Positions 56,020 to 64,000 of a DNA stretch of 64,000 nt are shown here, one piece after another; within the stretch, counting starts at the first letter, position 1, and every line of letters starts with the position of its first letter. Where the stretch lies: NCBI RefSeq assembly GCF_033095785.1, contig NZ_CP137134.1:992001-1056000 (forward strand). The letters are read 5' to 3'. Under the pieces are notes generated by a model. It had not been told where the DNA came from, did not search any database, and saw only the letters and a list, made by a program, of their open reading frames with translations. The position numbers were made by a program, and so were the translations under genes. This DNA is from Nitrosospira sp. Is2 (lineage in GTDB: Bacteria; Pseudomonadota; Gammaproteobacteria; Burkholderiales; Nitrosomonadaceae).

Positions 56020-57252
56020 ATGCTGAAAAACTTTAAAAGCAAAGCTGCGCTGAAAATCATCGCCCCCGTCGTTGTGGTACTGACGGGTATCAGTATTTCG
56101 TGGGCCATCGTAGTCCACAAACCGCAGCCAACGTCACAAATACTAAATGATGAAGCGCCGCTGGTGCAGGTCGTCAAAGTTGAACCGCAGACCGTCAAGC
56201 TGAATATCCGCTCTCAGGGCGTGGTGGTGCCTCGCACCGAGATTGATCTGGTGCCGGAAGTAGCCGGCCAGATCGTTCAACTGCATCCGAGTCTCGTAGC
56301 GGGAGGATTCTTTGAGCCTGGGGATGTACTGATAAAAATAGATGCGCGCAACTACGATTATGCAATCGCTGAGGCGCATGCCCGCATTGCCGAGGCGGAA
56401 CGCCAAGTCATGACGGAAGAAGCGCAGGCGGAGCAGGCTCGCAACGAATGGCACTCGCTAGGGGAAGGAGAACCCTCGGCTCTGACCTTGCGCCAGCCGC
56501 AATTGGCTGAAGCACGTGCAAAATTGAAAGCCGCCGAGGCCGATCTGACCAAGGCCCGCCTGCAGCGTAGCCGATGCGAGTGGCGGGCACCCTTCGCCGG
56601 AAGGGTCAGGGAACGGCATACTGGTCTCGGACAATATGTTCAACCCGGCGAAAAACTGGCGCGCATCTATGCCATTGACGTCGTCCAGGTGCGCCTGCCC
56701 TTGGCGACCGATCAGTTCACCTACTTTGATCTGCTGCTGGCCCACCGGAAAAGCAAATCAGAGACAGGTCCCAAAGTCATTTTTAGCACCCACTTCGCGG
56801 GGGCGATGCAGTCGTGGGAAGGACACATCGTCCGCGCTGAAGGCGCCTTGGATGAAGAAACGGGCCTTCTACATGCGGTCGCGGAAGTACGAGATCCGTA
56901 TACGGTAAAAGCAGGCCAATCCCCGCTTATGCCCGGGCTGTTCGTAAATGCGGAAATCGAGGGTAGAGATCAATCCGATGTATTCGTCCTGCCCTCCGGA
57001 GCAGTCAACACCTCTCATAAAGTGTTATGGGTTGATAGAGAAGACCGCCTGCGTATCCGCCAGGTAAGTATCCTGCGCCGCGAGCCCGACCGTGTTCTGG
57101 TAAAAAGTGGTCTTGACACTGGAGATCGCGTCGTCATCTCCGGGATTCAGGTGCCTGTGGAAGGAATGAAGCTACGGCCGGAAATCGTGTCACCCGGATT
57201 GACGTCCGCAAAGACGCTGGCGGATACGTCGATGCCTGACCAAGCAATGTGA
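56020..57252 (+). CDS. RND efflux periplasmic adaptor (membrane fusion protein)
   Basis: 410 residues. An N-terminal membrane anchor (ALKIIAPVVVVLTGISISWAIVV) is followed by the first lipoyl half (IDLVPEVAGQIVQLHPSLVAGGFFEPGDVLIKID). A coiled-coil hairpin of about 80 residues (AEAHARIAEAERQVMTEEAQAEQARNE and AEARAKLKAAEADLTKARLQRS) comes next, then the second lipoyl half (CEWRAPFAGRVRERHTGLGQYVQPGEKLARI). A beta-barrel and membrane-proximal domain ends in GLDTGDRVVISG. It links the RND pump to the NodT channel. A 214-bp gap separates it from the channel gene; the pump gene follows after 64 bp. Confidence 0.92.
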   Translation: MLKNFKSKAALKIIAPVVVVLTGISISWAIVVHKPQPTSQILNDEAPLVQVVKVEPQTVKLNIRSQGVVVPRTEIDLVPEVAGQIVQLHPSLVAGGFFEPGDVLIKIDARNYDYAIAEAHARIAEAERQVMTEEAQAEQARNEWHSLGEGEPSALTLRQPQLAEARAKLKAAEADLTKARLQRSRCEWRAPFAGRVRERHTGLGQYVQPGEKLARIYAIDVVQVRLPLATDQFTYFDLLLAHRKSKSETGPKVIFSTHFAGAMQSWEGHIVRAEGALDEETGLLHAVAEVRDPYTVKAGQSPLMPGLFVNAEIEGRDQSDVFVLPSGAVNTSHKVLWVDREDRLRIRQVSILRREPDRVLVKSGLDTGDRVVISGIQVPVEGMKLRPEIVSPGLTSAKTLADTSMPDQAM

Positions 57253-57316
57253 TGAATCTTTTCTCCCTCTCCCCCTGTCACTTCCCCTCGCCGCGCCCCT
57301 GCGAGGAAAAACCAAA

Positions 57317-60300
57317 GTGAGGCCGATACTTTCTACCGTGCCGCCCTCCGGCTTGGTCGCCTGGTTTGCTTCTAATCCGATTGCCGCCAATCTGCTAATG
57401 CTACTCATCCTCATCGGCGGAGGTGGCAGTCTGTTGCTCATGGATAAGGAAGTATTCCCTCGATTTACGCCTCACCAGATCGACGTCAAAGCTGTCTATC
57501 CGGGAGCAGGTCCACTGGAAATCGAGGAGTCGGTTTGTGTCCGGATTGAAGAGGCCATTTATAATTTATCTGGCGTAAAGCGACTTAAAACGGAAATCAT
57601 AGAAGGCGAATGCACCGTCAAGGTCGTTATCCTCCCCGATCACGATAAAAACCAGGTAATGAACACGATTCAGGGACGTGTTCAAGCCATACCCCGTCTG
57701 CCCAAGGGGTTGGAGAGGATCGAGGTTCTTCCAGGTCATCGCATCGGGGATGACGGCGTTATCTGGGTAGCATTGCACGGACCTACCGATGCCCTTACGC
57801 TGAAGCGTCTTAGCGACCGTATTCAGGGCGACCTGTCCCAGATCCCGGGTGTTACTCGCGCGCACAACTACTATGACCTTCCCTATGAACTCGCTATCGA
57901 GGTTTCATCCGAGCGGTTGCGCCAGTTTCGTGTATCGCTCAACGAAGTCACCGAAACGATAAGGCGCGCCTCGATAGATCTACCCGGCGGGGTAATAAAA
58001 AACCCGATGGGGGAACTGTTGCTTCGCGTCAAGGGTAAAGCGCAGGACAACGTCTCAGTCGGAACCCTGGTGGTGAAAACCAACACGGACGGCAGCCGGG
58101 TACTACTCCGTGACGTGGCAGAGATCAAGGACGGTCTCGAGGAGCGCCTGTCGGAATGGCACCATAACGGAGAGACTGCGCAGGGCTGGGAGATTCACGC
58201 CGAACGAGATACGGTTGAAGTGGCACGGCGGGTCAAAGCATACGTGTCGGAAATGCAAACCCAGCTGCCGCCTGGAATAGGGCTTATTAGCTGGTGGGAC
58301 GATTCTCAAGCCTACGAGGAACGCATCGGAACGCTGCTCGAGGATGGGCTGACCGGCTTTGTGCTCGTTTGCCTGATATTGACTTTATTTCTCGATTTCA
58401 AGGTCGCCATCTGGGCGGGTATCGGCATTCTGACGTCCATTTTTGGCGCATTCTGGCTCATGCCAGCGCTGGATGTGTCACTCAACATGCTATCCCTGTT
58501 CGGCTTTCTTCTGGCTATGGGTGTACTCGTAGATGACGCCATCATTATCGGCGAATCCATCCATGCGAAACAGGAAGCGGTAGTTGTTCCCGGTTCGTCG
58601 AAACAAGGAACTGAGGCAGCGTTCCTGGAAGCCGGCAAAAGAAAAATAGCGTATCTTGAGGCGGCGATTTCCGGTGCCCGCGAGGTTTCCTTGCCGGTAA
58701 TCGTCGCTGTCATGATCGTTCTCGTCGCCTTCCTGCCCGGCTTGTTCCTGCCGGGATGGGCTGGCCAGATGATGAAGCCCATCTGCCTGGTAATGATTCT
58801 CACCCTCGTGTTTTCACTGGTTGAAGCACTTCTGATCTTACCTTCTCATCTTGCCACGCCCCCCAAACCGGTTGCGCTTACTCCACTGGCGAAGGTGCGA
58901 GCCAGCCTTAATCGCGGCTTAAAGCGTTTCATCCATGGTGTTTATAGACCTTTGCTGGAAAAAGCCCTGGCTTGGCGCTACCTCACCATTGCGACATTTG
59001 CCGTGATCCTGATGCTGGCCGCTGCGTTGGTCGCGGGCGGCTATGTCCGGCTTTCCCTACAGGCTGATGTAACGAAAGACAGCTTCTGGGTCGCTCTGAA
59101 ATTACCCAAAGACCTTCCGTACAGTGAAACCCGCCGCATCGCAGAAAAAGTGGAACGGGCACTCCTGGAAGTTCGAGACAAACTGGACAGGGAAGCCCGA
59201 ATTCGCGATCCTCATATCCAGCAAAGCGTCATCGTCGGAGTGGAAACCATCATCGCGGAACACGAGGCCGGTTTCTGGACGGAACTATCACCCACGGGAC
59301 GAAAACATATTGTTGTGGAGGAATTCGTGCGCGAATGGCGGAAGCGCATTGGAGACATCGGCCGCGCCAAGATCGAGTTCCTGTATAAAGAGGGCGACCT
59401 CCCCTTCGATATGGAATTTGATCTGGGACACTCCGACCCAGCTGTTCTGTCCCTGGCGGCCGCCCAGTTAAAGCAAAAGCTGGCGGGCTACCCTGGCGTA
59501 TATGATGTCATAGACTCGGCCGAGCCCGGCAAACCGGAAGTTCGTCTTCGAGTGAAACCGGAAGCGGAACACCTGGGCCTTCGTCTGGAGGATCTTGCCG
59601 AACAAACGCGGCACGCGTACTACGGGGATGAAGTGCACCGGTTCCAGAGGGGTCGTAACGAGGTAAAAGTAATGGTGCGCCTGCCTCGCAACGAGCGGGA
59701 TTCCTTGCATGGCCTGTCCAGTCTTCCCATACGACTGCCCAACGGGGGTCAGGCACCTTTGGGAACCCTTGCCGAAATCGATCTCGTACCCGGCCAGTCC
59801 ATGCTGATACGCCAGGACCGGCAGCGTATTCTCAAAGTTCAAGCACAGATGGATTCCAAGTTGACGGACCTCAATGCGCTCCACGCCAGTTTGGCCGCTG
59901 AAGAAATTCCACAACTCAAACGGCAGTTCCCCGGGCTGGATATCAATATCGGCGAAGAACGCCAGGAACAGGAAGATACTGCCCGCACCCTGATATTCTT
60001 AACCGCGATTGCTTTAACCTTAATCTATGCCTTGATCGCGATTCCCTTCGAGTCTTATGTAAAACCGCTCATCTTTTTAATGGGAGCCCCGGTGGCCTGG
60101 GCAGGAGCAGTGTGGGCACACTGGCTGATTGGCCTGCCGTTATCCATGGAATCTTTGGTCGGCATGATTGCGGCGAGTGGCGTGGTTGTAAACGACAGCC
60201 TCGTGCTCCTGGATTATGTCAAGCAACGAGAAGGGGCAACCGACGTATCTATGGCAGACCTCATCGTAGAAGCCTGCACCGCTCGGTTCCGGCCCATTCT

Positions 60301-60511
60301 GTTGGCCTTCCTCACTAATTTTGTGGGGTTTCTCCCCATTCTGCTGGAAACAAGCGAGCAAGCCCAGTTTCTGGTCCCGATGACCTTATCATTAACAGTC
60401 GGCCTGTTGATTGGAATGACTGCCAGCCTGATACTGACCCCGGTCAGTTACGCTATTTTAGATAAATCCCGACTTGGGTTTAGCCCAACTTCTACCGTAC
60501 AGCCCAGGTAG
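57317..60511 (+). CDS. RND-family efflux pump, inner-membrane permease
   Basis: 1064 residues, the usual AcrB-class length. It has an N-terminal helix (NPIAANLLMLLILIGGGGSLLLM), large periplasmic loops, and the TM2-TM6 bundle (about 340-520). TM4 is GFLLAMGVLVDDAIIIGESIHA, holding the paired Asp residues for proton relay. A second helix bundle lies near 890-1050 (LIFLTAIALTLIYALIAIPFESYVKPL, GMIAASGVVVNDSLVLLDYVKQREG, ARFRPILLAFLTNFVGFLPIL). Start GTG at 57317 follows GAGGA about 11 bp upstream. The substrate cannot be read from sequence; the position beside the siderophore regulator allows, but does not prove, siderophore or metal export. Confidence 0.93.
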   Translation: MRPILSTVPPSGLVAWFASNPIAANLLMLLILIGGGGSLLLMDKEVFPRFTPHQIDVKAVYPGAGPLEIEESVCVRIEEAIYNLSGVKRLKTEIIEGECTVKVVILPDHDKNQVMNTIQGRVQAIPRLPKGLERIEVLPGHRIGDDGVIWVALHGPTDALTLKRLSDRIQGDLSQIPGVTRAHNYYDLPYELAIEVSSERLRQFRVSLNEVTETIRRASIDLPGGVIKNPMGELLLRVKGKAQDNVSVGTLVVKTNTDGSRVLLRDVAEIKDGLEERLSEWHHNGETAQGWEIHAERDTVEVARRVKAYVSEMQTQLPPGIGLISWWDDSQAYEERIGTLLEDGLTGFVLVCLILTLFLDFKVAIWAGIGILTSIFGAFWLMPALDVSLNMLSLFGFLLAMGVLVDDAIIIGESIHAKQEAVVVPGSSKQGTEAAFLEAGKRKIAYLEAAISGAREVSLPVIVAVMIVLVAFLPGLFLPGWAGQMMKPICLVMILTLVFSLVEALLILPSHLATPPKPVALTPLAKVRASLNRGLKRFIHGVYRPLLEKALAWRYLTIATFAVILMLAAALVAGGYVRLSLQADVTKDSFWVALKLPKDLPYSETRRIAEKVERALLEVRDKLDREARIRDPHIQQSVIVGVETIIAEHEAGFWTELSPTGRKHIVVEEFVREWRKRIGDIGRAKIEFLYKEGDLPFDMEFDLGHSDPAVLSLAAAQLKQKLAGYPGVYDVIDSAEPGKPEVRLRVKPEAEHLGLRLEDLAEQTRHAYYGDEVHRFQRGRNEVKVMVRLPRNERDSLHGLSSLPIRLPNGGQAPLGTLAEIDLVPGQSMLIRQDRQRILKVQAQMDSKLTDLNALHASLAAEEIPQLKRQFPGLDINIGEERQEQEDTARTLIFLTAIALTLIYALIAIPFESYVKPLIFLMGAPVAWAGAVWAHWLIGLPLSMESLVGMIAASGVVVNDSLVLLDYVKQREGATDVSMADLIVEACTARFRPILLAFLTNFVGFLPILLETSEQAQFLVPMTLSLTVGLLIGMTASLILTPVSYAILDKSRLGFSPTSTVQPR

Positions 60512-60581
60512 CCCAGGTAATTCGATGCAAAAACTGGGTGCGTTCATATATTCTAGGAACGCTTATAGGAGGCCGAAACCC

Positions 60582-60665
60582 ATGCCAATAAAGGCTTTGC
60601 GGGAAGCAATTGCCTACGCTGCTTTATCTGTAGCTTTGTTCCCAAGTGTCGTTGTAGACCCATAA
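60582..60665 (+). CDS. Tiny hydrophobic ORF, 27 residues
   Basis: It encodes a short basic start followed by a hydrophobic stretch (AIAYAALSVALFPSVVV). A full AGGAGG lies 9 bp before the ATG at 60582. Size, hydrophobicity and ribosome binding site fit a single-span small membrane protein. No family was recognised. It lies 70 bp after the RND pump and converges on a similar tiny ORF. Confidence 0.4.
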   Translation: MPIKALREAIAYAALSVALFPSVVVDP

Positions 60666-60706
60666 CTAACTCCCTTTTTGCAAGTTATCCAGAATTCCGA
60701 AAGGAT

Positions 60707-60793
60707 TCAAGAATTAAGAACAAAAACCAGAACCAGCAGGGCCGCCCCCATACCCAGGAAATATGAAATGGCGACAAGTTTTCCTATTTTCAT
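60707..60793 (-). CDS. Tiny single-span membrane protein, 28 residues
   Basis: MKIGKLVAISYFLGMGAALL followed by VLVFVLNS: a Lys-rich start and an uninterrupted ~20-residue hydrophobic helix, preceded by AGAGGA 6 bp from the ATG at 60793. The layout is what is expected of a genuine small membrane protein. No homologue is recalled. It is convergent with the 27-residue ORF at 60582-60665. Confidence 0.5.
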   Translation of the reverse strand: MKIGKLVAISYFLGMGAALLVLVFVLNS

Positions 60794-61034
60794 TATCGTC
60801 CTCTGTCGTTAGTTGAGCACAGGTATAGTAAAAGTACGAACAACTGTGAAAAAATTGTAACTTATTTGTTAGCTCTTTGTGAAGAGAGTGCTTTCTTGGC
60901 AACCAGTCCAGATTCCTTCTCTATTGATCCGAAGCTTGCGTAACAATCGCTACATGAACGCAAAACTAACCTCTTTATGCGCCCTGGCAGACAGGAAGGT
61001 TTCATACGAAGACCTTCATCAAGGACACTGGGAA

Positions 61035-61098
61035 CTGGAGGACCAAGAATTACCACATCCTGTTAATGCCAGTCCTCCAGCTCCTTGCCCGTTATAAT
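61035..61098 (+). promoter_or_regulatory. Inverted repeat and -10 box ahead of the HU gene
   Basis: CTGGAGGAC (61035-61043) and GTCCTCCAG (61072-61080) form a perfect 9-bp inverted repeat. A consensus TATAAT follows at 61093-61098, 38 bp before the HU start codon. No good -35 element is seen, and the right arm occupies roughly its position, so the repeat may be an operator. Confidence 0.45.
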
Positions 61099-61135
61099 GG
61101 TGCCCCGATTAACTAATTGGAAACGGATTAAAAAC

Positions 61136-61420
61136 ATGACTAAAAAAGAACTCGTTGATGCACTGGGTGCAAAGACTGACTCCAGCGGCGCTGCCGCCGA
61201 CCGCGCGGTAAGCGCACTGGTGGAAATTATTTCCGATACGCTGAGAAAAGGGGATTCACTGACGTTGCCGGGCTTTGGAACGTTCGAAGTACGTGAGCGT
61301 GCGGCACGAACTGGCCGCAATCCCAGGACCGGTGAGGAACTGAAGATTGCCGCATCGAGGGTCGCAGCATTCAAACCAGGTGTAGCGCTTAAGGCGGCGG
61401 TCAATGGCGGCGGAAAGTAA
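61136..61420 (+). CDS. HU-family histone-like DNA-binding protein
   Basis: 94 residues: TKKELVDALGAKTDSSGAAADRAVSALVEIISDTLRKGDSLTLPGFGTFEVRERAARTGRNPRTGEELKIAASRVAAFKPGVALK. The GFGTFxVRxRxARxGRNPxTG arm that intercalates DNA through the Pro is intact. The Met at 61136 matches the family start; the frame to 61085 is upstream leader. It bends and compacts DNA as a dimer. It could be HU-beta (hupB); the exact paralogue cannot be told here. Confidence 0.93.
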   Translation: MTKKELVDALGAKTDSSGAAADRAVSALVEIISDTLRKGDSLTLPGFGTFEVRERAARTGRNPRTGEELKIAASRVAAFKPGVALKAAVNGGGK

Positions 61421-61436
61421 CGACCACCGGCGGTAA

Positions 61437-61458
61437 AGCGCCATCAGTTTCAGGCGCT
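61437..61458 (+). terminator. Hairpin after the HU gene
   Basis: AGCGCC (61437-61442) and GGCGCT (61453-61458) form a perfect 6-bp stem with a 10-nt loop, 16 bp after the stop codon. There is no U-tract. Confidence 0.35.
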
Positions 61459-61701
61459 CCCGCTTATAGGCACTAGCAAGTGCTTGCCGTTGTTGCTCGG
61501 ATCTGCCCGGTTCGCCGCCCGGGTCAGCTTTCCACCACGCGAACTGTCTGTCGGAATTGATCGGGTCTGCGCGATATGCGCGGCTGCCGACTGCCGTTTG
61601 GAGCAGCGCCAACCAAAACCGAACATGAGAAGCGCCAGGTTAATGGTTCAGGAAACAACATCAATGGTTGTAAGAGCGGCTTTTATCAGTATTATGAAAT
61701 A

Positions 61702-62037
61702 ATGAAAAAAATTTGTTCAGCCTCAAGCATTATGGAAGCGCAGATCATGCTCGATCTGCTCGACCACAATTGTATCTCGGCGAAGCTATTTAATGAGCAT
61801 GCCCAGGGGGGACTGGGGGATATTCCGTTTACCCACGCTTATCCAGAGGTGTGGGTTATTCGGGACAGTGATTTTGAGCGGGGGCAAGCCATTGTTAACG
61901 AATTTGAAAAAACCCCGGTCGAGACCCGAGTAGTATTCTGCCGCGCGTGCCATGAGGAAAACCCGTTTAATTTTCAGGTTTGCTGGCAGTGCGGCGCCGG
62001 GCTTGAACTGCCATCATCGCGTGAAGGAAGGGTTTAA
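61702..62037 (+). CDS. DUF2007-type protein with C-terminal zinc ribbon
   Basis: 111 residues from the ATG at 61702. The N-terminal ~70 residues (ICSASSIMEAQIMLDLLDHNCISAKLFNEHAQGG, PEVWVIRDSDFERGQAIVNEFE) match the DUF2007 'putative signal transducing' fold. The C-terminus has a CxxC-x(13)-CxxC zinc-ribbon (FCRACHEENPFNFQVCWQCGAGLE). The upstream open frame to 61576 lacks family support. The function is unknown; such proteins are often single small genes in beta- and gammaproteobacteria. Confidence 0.82.
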   Translation: MKKICSASSIMEAQIMLDLLDHNCISAKLFNEHAQGGLGDIPFTHAYPEVWVIRDSDFERGQAIVNEFEKTPVETRVVFCRACHEENPFNFQVCWQCGAGLELPSSREGRV

Positions 62038-62512
62038 TGATCATCGTGGCGGTGAGCGGAGTGCGGCCCTGTGCTCATGTTGGTATGCTGAGCCGCGGCC
62101 TCGCATGCATGATTACCGAGGCTGTTTCTTTCCATTTTCAGCCGACCATTCAGACCAACCCCTGCCGGGAACTATTCCCCTGCCGTCTCTGAGCATGTGC
62201 CGGAAGCACCTTCCAGTCAGAGACTTCTCAATTCGGGCGCTGTCCATAGTTTCTTCTTCACGAATAAGGCCATTACCATCGATGAGCTTGCGGACACTTG
62301 CGCCATGCTATTCGCGTTCTTGCATTCGGCAGCGGATAATAGATTCGTGGCCATCGTGGTAACTTTCCACCGTGATAAATTTTCTACCACGTAAATTACC
62401 ACGGTTGGGGCCGGACTCAACAGGACGTTACCACGCTAGCCTGAATGATAAACAAGGATAGAAGCTAGGTATTTATTGGCTTTTAGTTACAGGAAGAGTT
62501 AGGACGTTGAGT
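62038..62512. other. Intergenic region without a convincing gene
   Basis: Only short overlapping frames occur. The heptamer TACCACG recurs three times near 62380-62440. The region leads into a possible integration site. Confidence 0.45.
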
Positions 62513-62526
62513 TGGCGGAGAGGGTG
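62513..62526 (-). other. Possible attachment-site core: tRNA-Ser 3'-end-like segment
   Basis: Read on the minus strand, CACCCTCTCCGCCA equals the 3' end (T-stem edge, acceptor stem and CCA) that I recall for betaproteobacterial tRNA-Ser genes. No complete tRNA surrounds it. P4-type integrases commonly use tRNA 3' ends, and the integrase gene begins 155 bp away. A chance 14-bp match is possible. Confidence 0.35.
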
Positions 62527-62645
62527 TCCCCCAACCCTACATTCGTCAATTTCCACATTTGTTCTATAACCCGTTGTCTCATTTAATTATACCGCCCATT
62601 TCCGTCCACCCGCGTTCACTCAAGTTTGCTATAATCCATGTTTTT

Positions 62646-62669
62646 GGGTAAGAACAAGGGTAAGAACGA
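62646..62669 (+). repeat. 12-bp tandem repeat just ahead of the integrase
   Basis: gggtaagaacaa is followed directly by gggtaagaacga (62658-62669), 11 bp before the integrase start codon. It could be an integrase arm-binding or autoregulatory site. Confidence 0.45.
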
Positions 62670-62680
62670 GGGGGACGGGT

Positions 62681-63865
62681 GTGGCGAAAACGACAAGCCT
62701 AATGATTGCCCGCCAGGTGGATACTCTGCCGGCAGGGTTCCACGCTGACGGTGGCAACTTGTACCTGCGGGTGAAGGAAACTGGTGCCCGTAGCTGGGTG
62801 TTCCGCTATAAGAAAAATGGCAAGGTTACCGAACTCGGTATTGGGTCAAGAAAGGACCGTACTCTCGCTCAGGCTAGGGACTTGGCGGGGAAAATGCGCA
62901 CTGCACTCGCCGATGGCAAAGACCCGGTATCTGTACTCAAACAGAGATTCGAACTCACAGCAAAGACGTTCAGGGACTGCGCCCTTGAGTTGATCCAAAT
63001 TAAGCGAGCTGGCTGGCGCAACGCCAAGCATGCCCAGCAGTGGGAAAATACGTTAGCGCATTATGCCTACCCCAGCATCGGATCGAAATTACCGGCCGAT
63101 ATAACCCTTCTTGATGTTAAGGCGATATTGTTACCACTCTGGGCAACCAAAACCGAAACAGCAACACGCTTGCGCCAACGTATTGAAGCTGTACTGGACT
63201 ACGCGGCCGTCCATGATGGAATTGACCGGCGTAATCCCGCACGTTGGAAAGGCAACCTGGACAAGGTATTGCCGGCAGCAAGAAAAGTGACCAAGCGAGT
63301 ACACCACGCTGCGGCCCCCTACCCCGATGTCCCTCGAATAATGGATGTCTTACGCGAAAAAGATTTTTTGTCCGCCTATTGCCTAAGATTTACCGTGTTA
63401 ACTGCCACTAGATCGGGTGAAACACGGGGCGCTCTTTGGCGTGAGATGGACCTGAATGCCGGAATCTGGACGATACCAGGTTCGAGAATGAAGGCTGAGT
63501 GCGAGCATCGTGTACCGTTGTGCGATGAAGCGTTGGCCATATTGAGACTGATGCAGACGTGGAGGTTGGATGATGCTGAGAGGGTTTTTCCTGGATCTCG
63601 CGGCGGCCTGTTATCAGACGTTGCTCTAAATAAAACCCTTCATAGCGTTGCACCCGACGTGACCGTACATGGTTTTCGCTCAGCATTTCGGGACTGGGGC
63701 GCAGAGGCAACCTCATACCCCAGCGCGGTACTAGAATTGGCGTTGGCACATGTGAACCAAAACTATGTGGAAGCTGCTTATCAGCGAAGCGATTTGTTTG
63801 AGCGTCGAAAGCAGTTGATGGTGGAATGGGGACTTTTTTTAGCCGCTGATAGGGTCCGTTGCTAG
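62681..63865 (+). CDS. P4-type tyrosine recombinase/integrase (DUF4102 N-terminus)
   Basis: 394 residues. The N-terminal DUF4102 arm-binding domain (LPAGFHADGGNLYLRVKETGARSWVFRYKKNGKVTELGIG) is followed by a core-binding SAM-like domain and the catalytic domain. Catalytic residues are visible: Arg in TATRSGETRGALW, HGFRSAFRDW (HxxR), His in LALAHVNQN and the nucleophile Tyr in VEAAYQRSDLFERRKQLM. The gene is intact. Start GTG at 62681 follows GAGGGGG upstream. Cargo of the element would lie beyond the right edge of the window. Confidence 0.93.
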   Translation: MAKTTSLMIARQVDTLPAGFHADGGNLYLRVKETGARSWVFRYKKNGKVTELGIGSRKDRTLAQARDLAGKMRTALADGKDPVSVLKQRFELTAKTFRDCALELIQIKRAGWRNAKHAQQWENTLAHYAYPSIGSKLPADITLLDVKAILLPLWATKTETATRLRQRIEAVLDYAAVHDGIDRRNPARWKGNLDKVLPAARKVTKRVHHAAAPYPDVPRIMDVLREKDFLSAYCLRFTVLTATRSGETRGALWREMDLNAGIWTIPGSRMKAECEHRVPLCDEALAILRLMQTWRLDDAERVFPGSRGGLLSDVALNKTLHSVAPDVTVHGFRSAFRDWGAEATSYPSAVLELALAHVNQNYVEAAYQRSDLFERRKQLMVEWGLFLAADRVRC

Positions 63866-64000
63866 GGAATAACCACTACTAATAGTCCTTTAAACTCCCC
63901 TCGTCCCCACATATCGAAAAAAAGGTTGAAAATCGCTGAATATCCATTTACAGTTCGTACTGGAGTTGCGGCACGCCAGCACGCGACCAACTCATTCGGC
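63866..64000. other. Downstream of integrase, nothing seen
   Basis: The last 135 bases hold no gene start or recognisable repeat. Confidence 0.4.

Noticed and set aside
55802..56026. 74-codon frame between the NodT and adaptor genes
   Set aside because: TTG start, no motif, overlaps both neighbours; probably untranslated spacer.
60954..61097. 47-codon frame ahead of the HU gene
   Set aside because: No ribosome binding site, and it overlaps the inverted repeat and -10 box.
61256..61612. 118-codon minus-strand frame over the HU gene end
   Set aside because: It runs antisense through the conserved HU coding region and has no ribosome binding site; at most a relic downstream of HU.
62197..62394. 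65-codon plus-strand frame before the integrase
   Set aside because: No ribosome binding site and no family; an opposite-strand frame of similar length covers the same bases.

Overview
The window looks like the chromosome of a betaproteobacterium, most likely a Nitrosospira-like member of the Nitrosomonadales. This is an inference from gene content and base composition; no rRNA or other marker gene is present. The centre of the window is a large hybrid NRPS-PKS locus for a lipopeptide hydroxamate siderophore. Mostly household and stress genes lie to the left, and an RND efflux operon plus a tyrosine recombinase lie to the right.

Left part (1-16.4 kb): a partial TonB/TolA-like protein, an S9 peptidase, a host-attachment-family protein, RecQ, a membrane protein, a small lipoprotein, glycerol kinase, a glycine-zipper-like protein, topoisomerase IB, the SrkA kinase, a frameshifted YchJ-family gene, an orphan GvpU homologue, a DUF5335 protein and an ADP-ribosylglycohydrolase. 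A multiply frameshifted HAF-repeat/PEP-CTERM relic lies in the gene-poor stretch at 15.4-17.0 kb.

Siderophore locus (17.0-54.3 kb). On the minus strand lie a cyclic-peptide-type ABC exporter and a PepSY membrane protein. Divergent from them is a plus-strand operon: hydroxyornithine-type acyltransferase, ornithine N5-monooxygenase, TonB-dependent receptor and alpha/beta hydrolase. Convergent with that is a ~27-kb minus-strand operon, read from 53.1 to 26.1 kb: MbtH protein, type II thioesterase, Sfp-type PPTase, FAAL-ACP-C-A-T, PKS (KS-AT-KR-ACP), C-A-T (glycine-like pocket), and C-A-T-E-C-A-T-C-A-T-TE. Gene order equals assembly order. The predicted product is fatty acyl, residue 1, a malonate-derived beta-hydroxy extension, Gly, D-residue, two further residues, then release by the thioesterase. 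A FecI-like ECF sigma factor and a 70-aa FecR N-terminal-domain protein lie just upstream. The sigma gene carries a good Fur-box candidate, and the two biosynthetic operons share an iron-starvation-type promoter pattern (TAAA(A/T)-N16-C(G/C)T). This suggests a Fur -> ECF sigma -> siderophore cascade.

The most striking sequence signal is inside the NRPS genes. Three adenylation domains share nearly identical DNA scaffolds, but the ~480-600 bp specificity-determining core differs sharply. This looks like natural A-core subdomain swapping.

Right part (54.4-64 kb): a NodT/MFP/RND tripartite efflux operon, two tiny convergent hydrophobic ORFs with strong ribosome binding sites, an HU-family protein, a DUF2007 protein, and a P4-type integrase preceded by a short segment resembling the 3' end of a tRNA-Ser gene.
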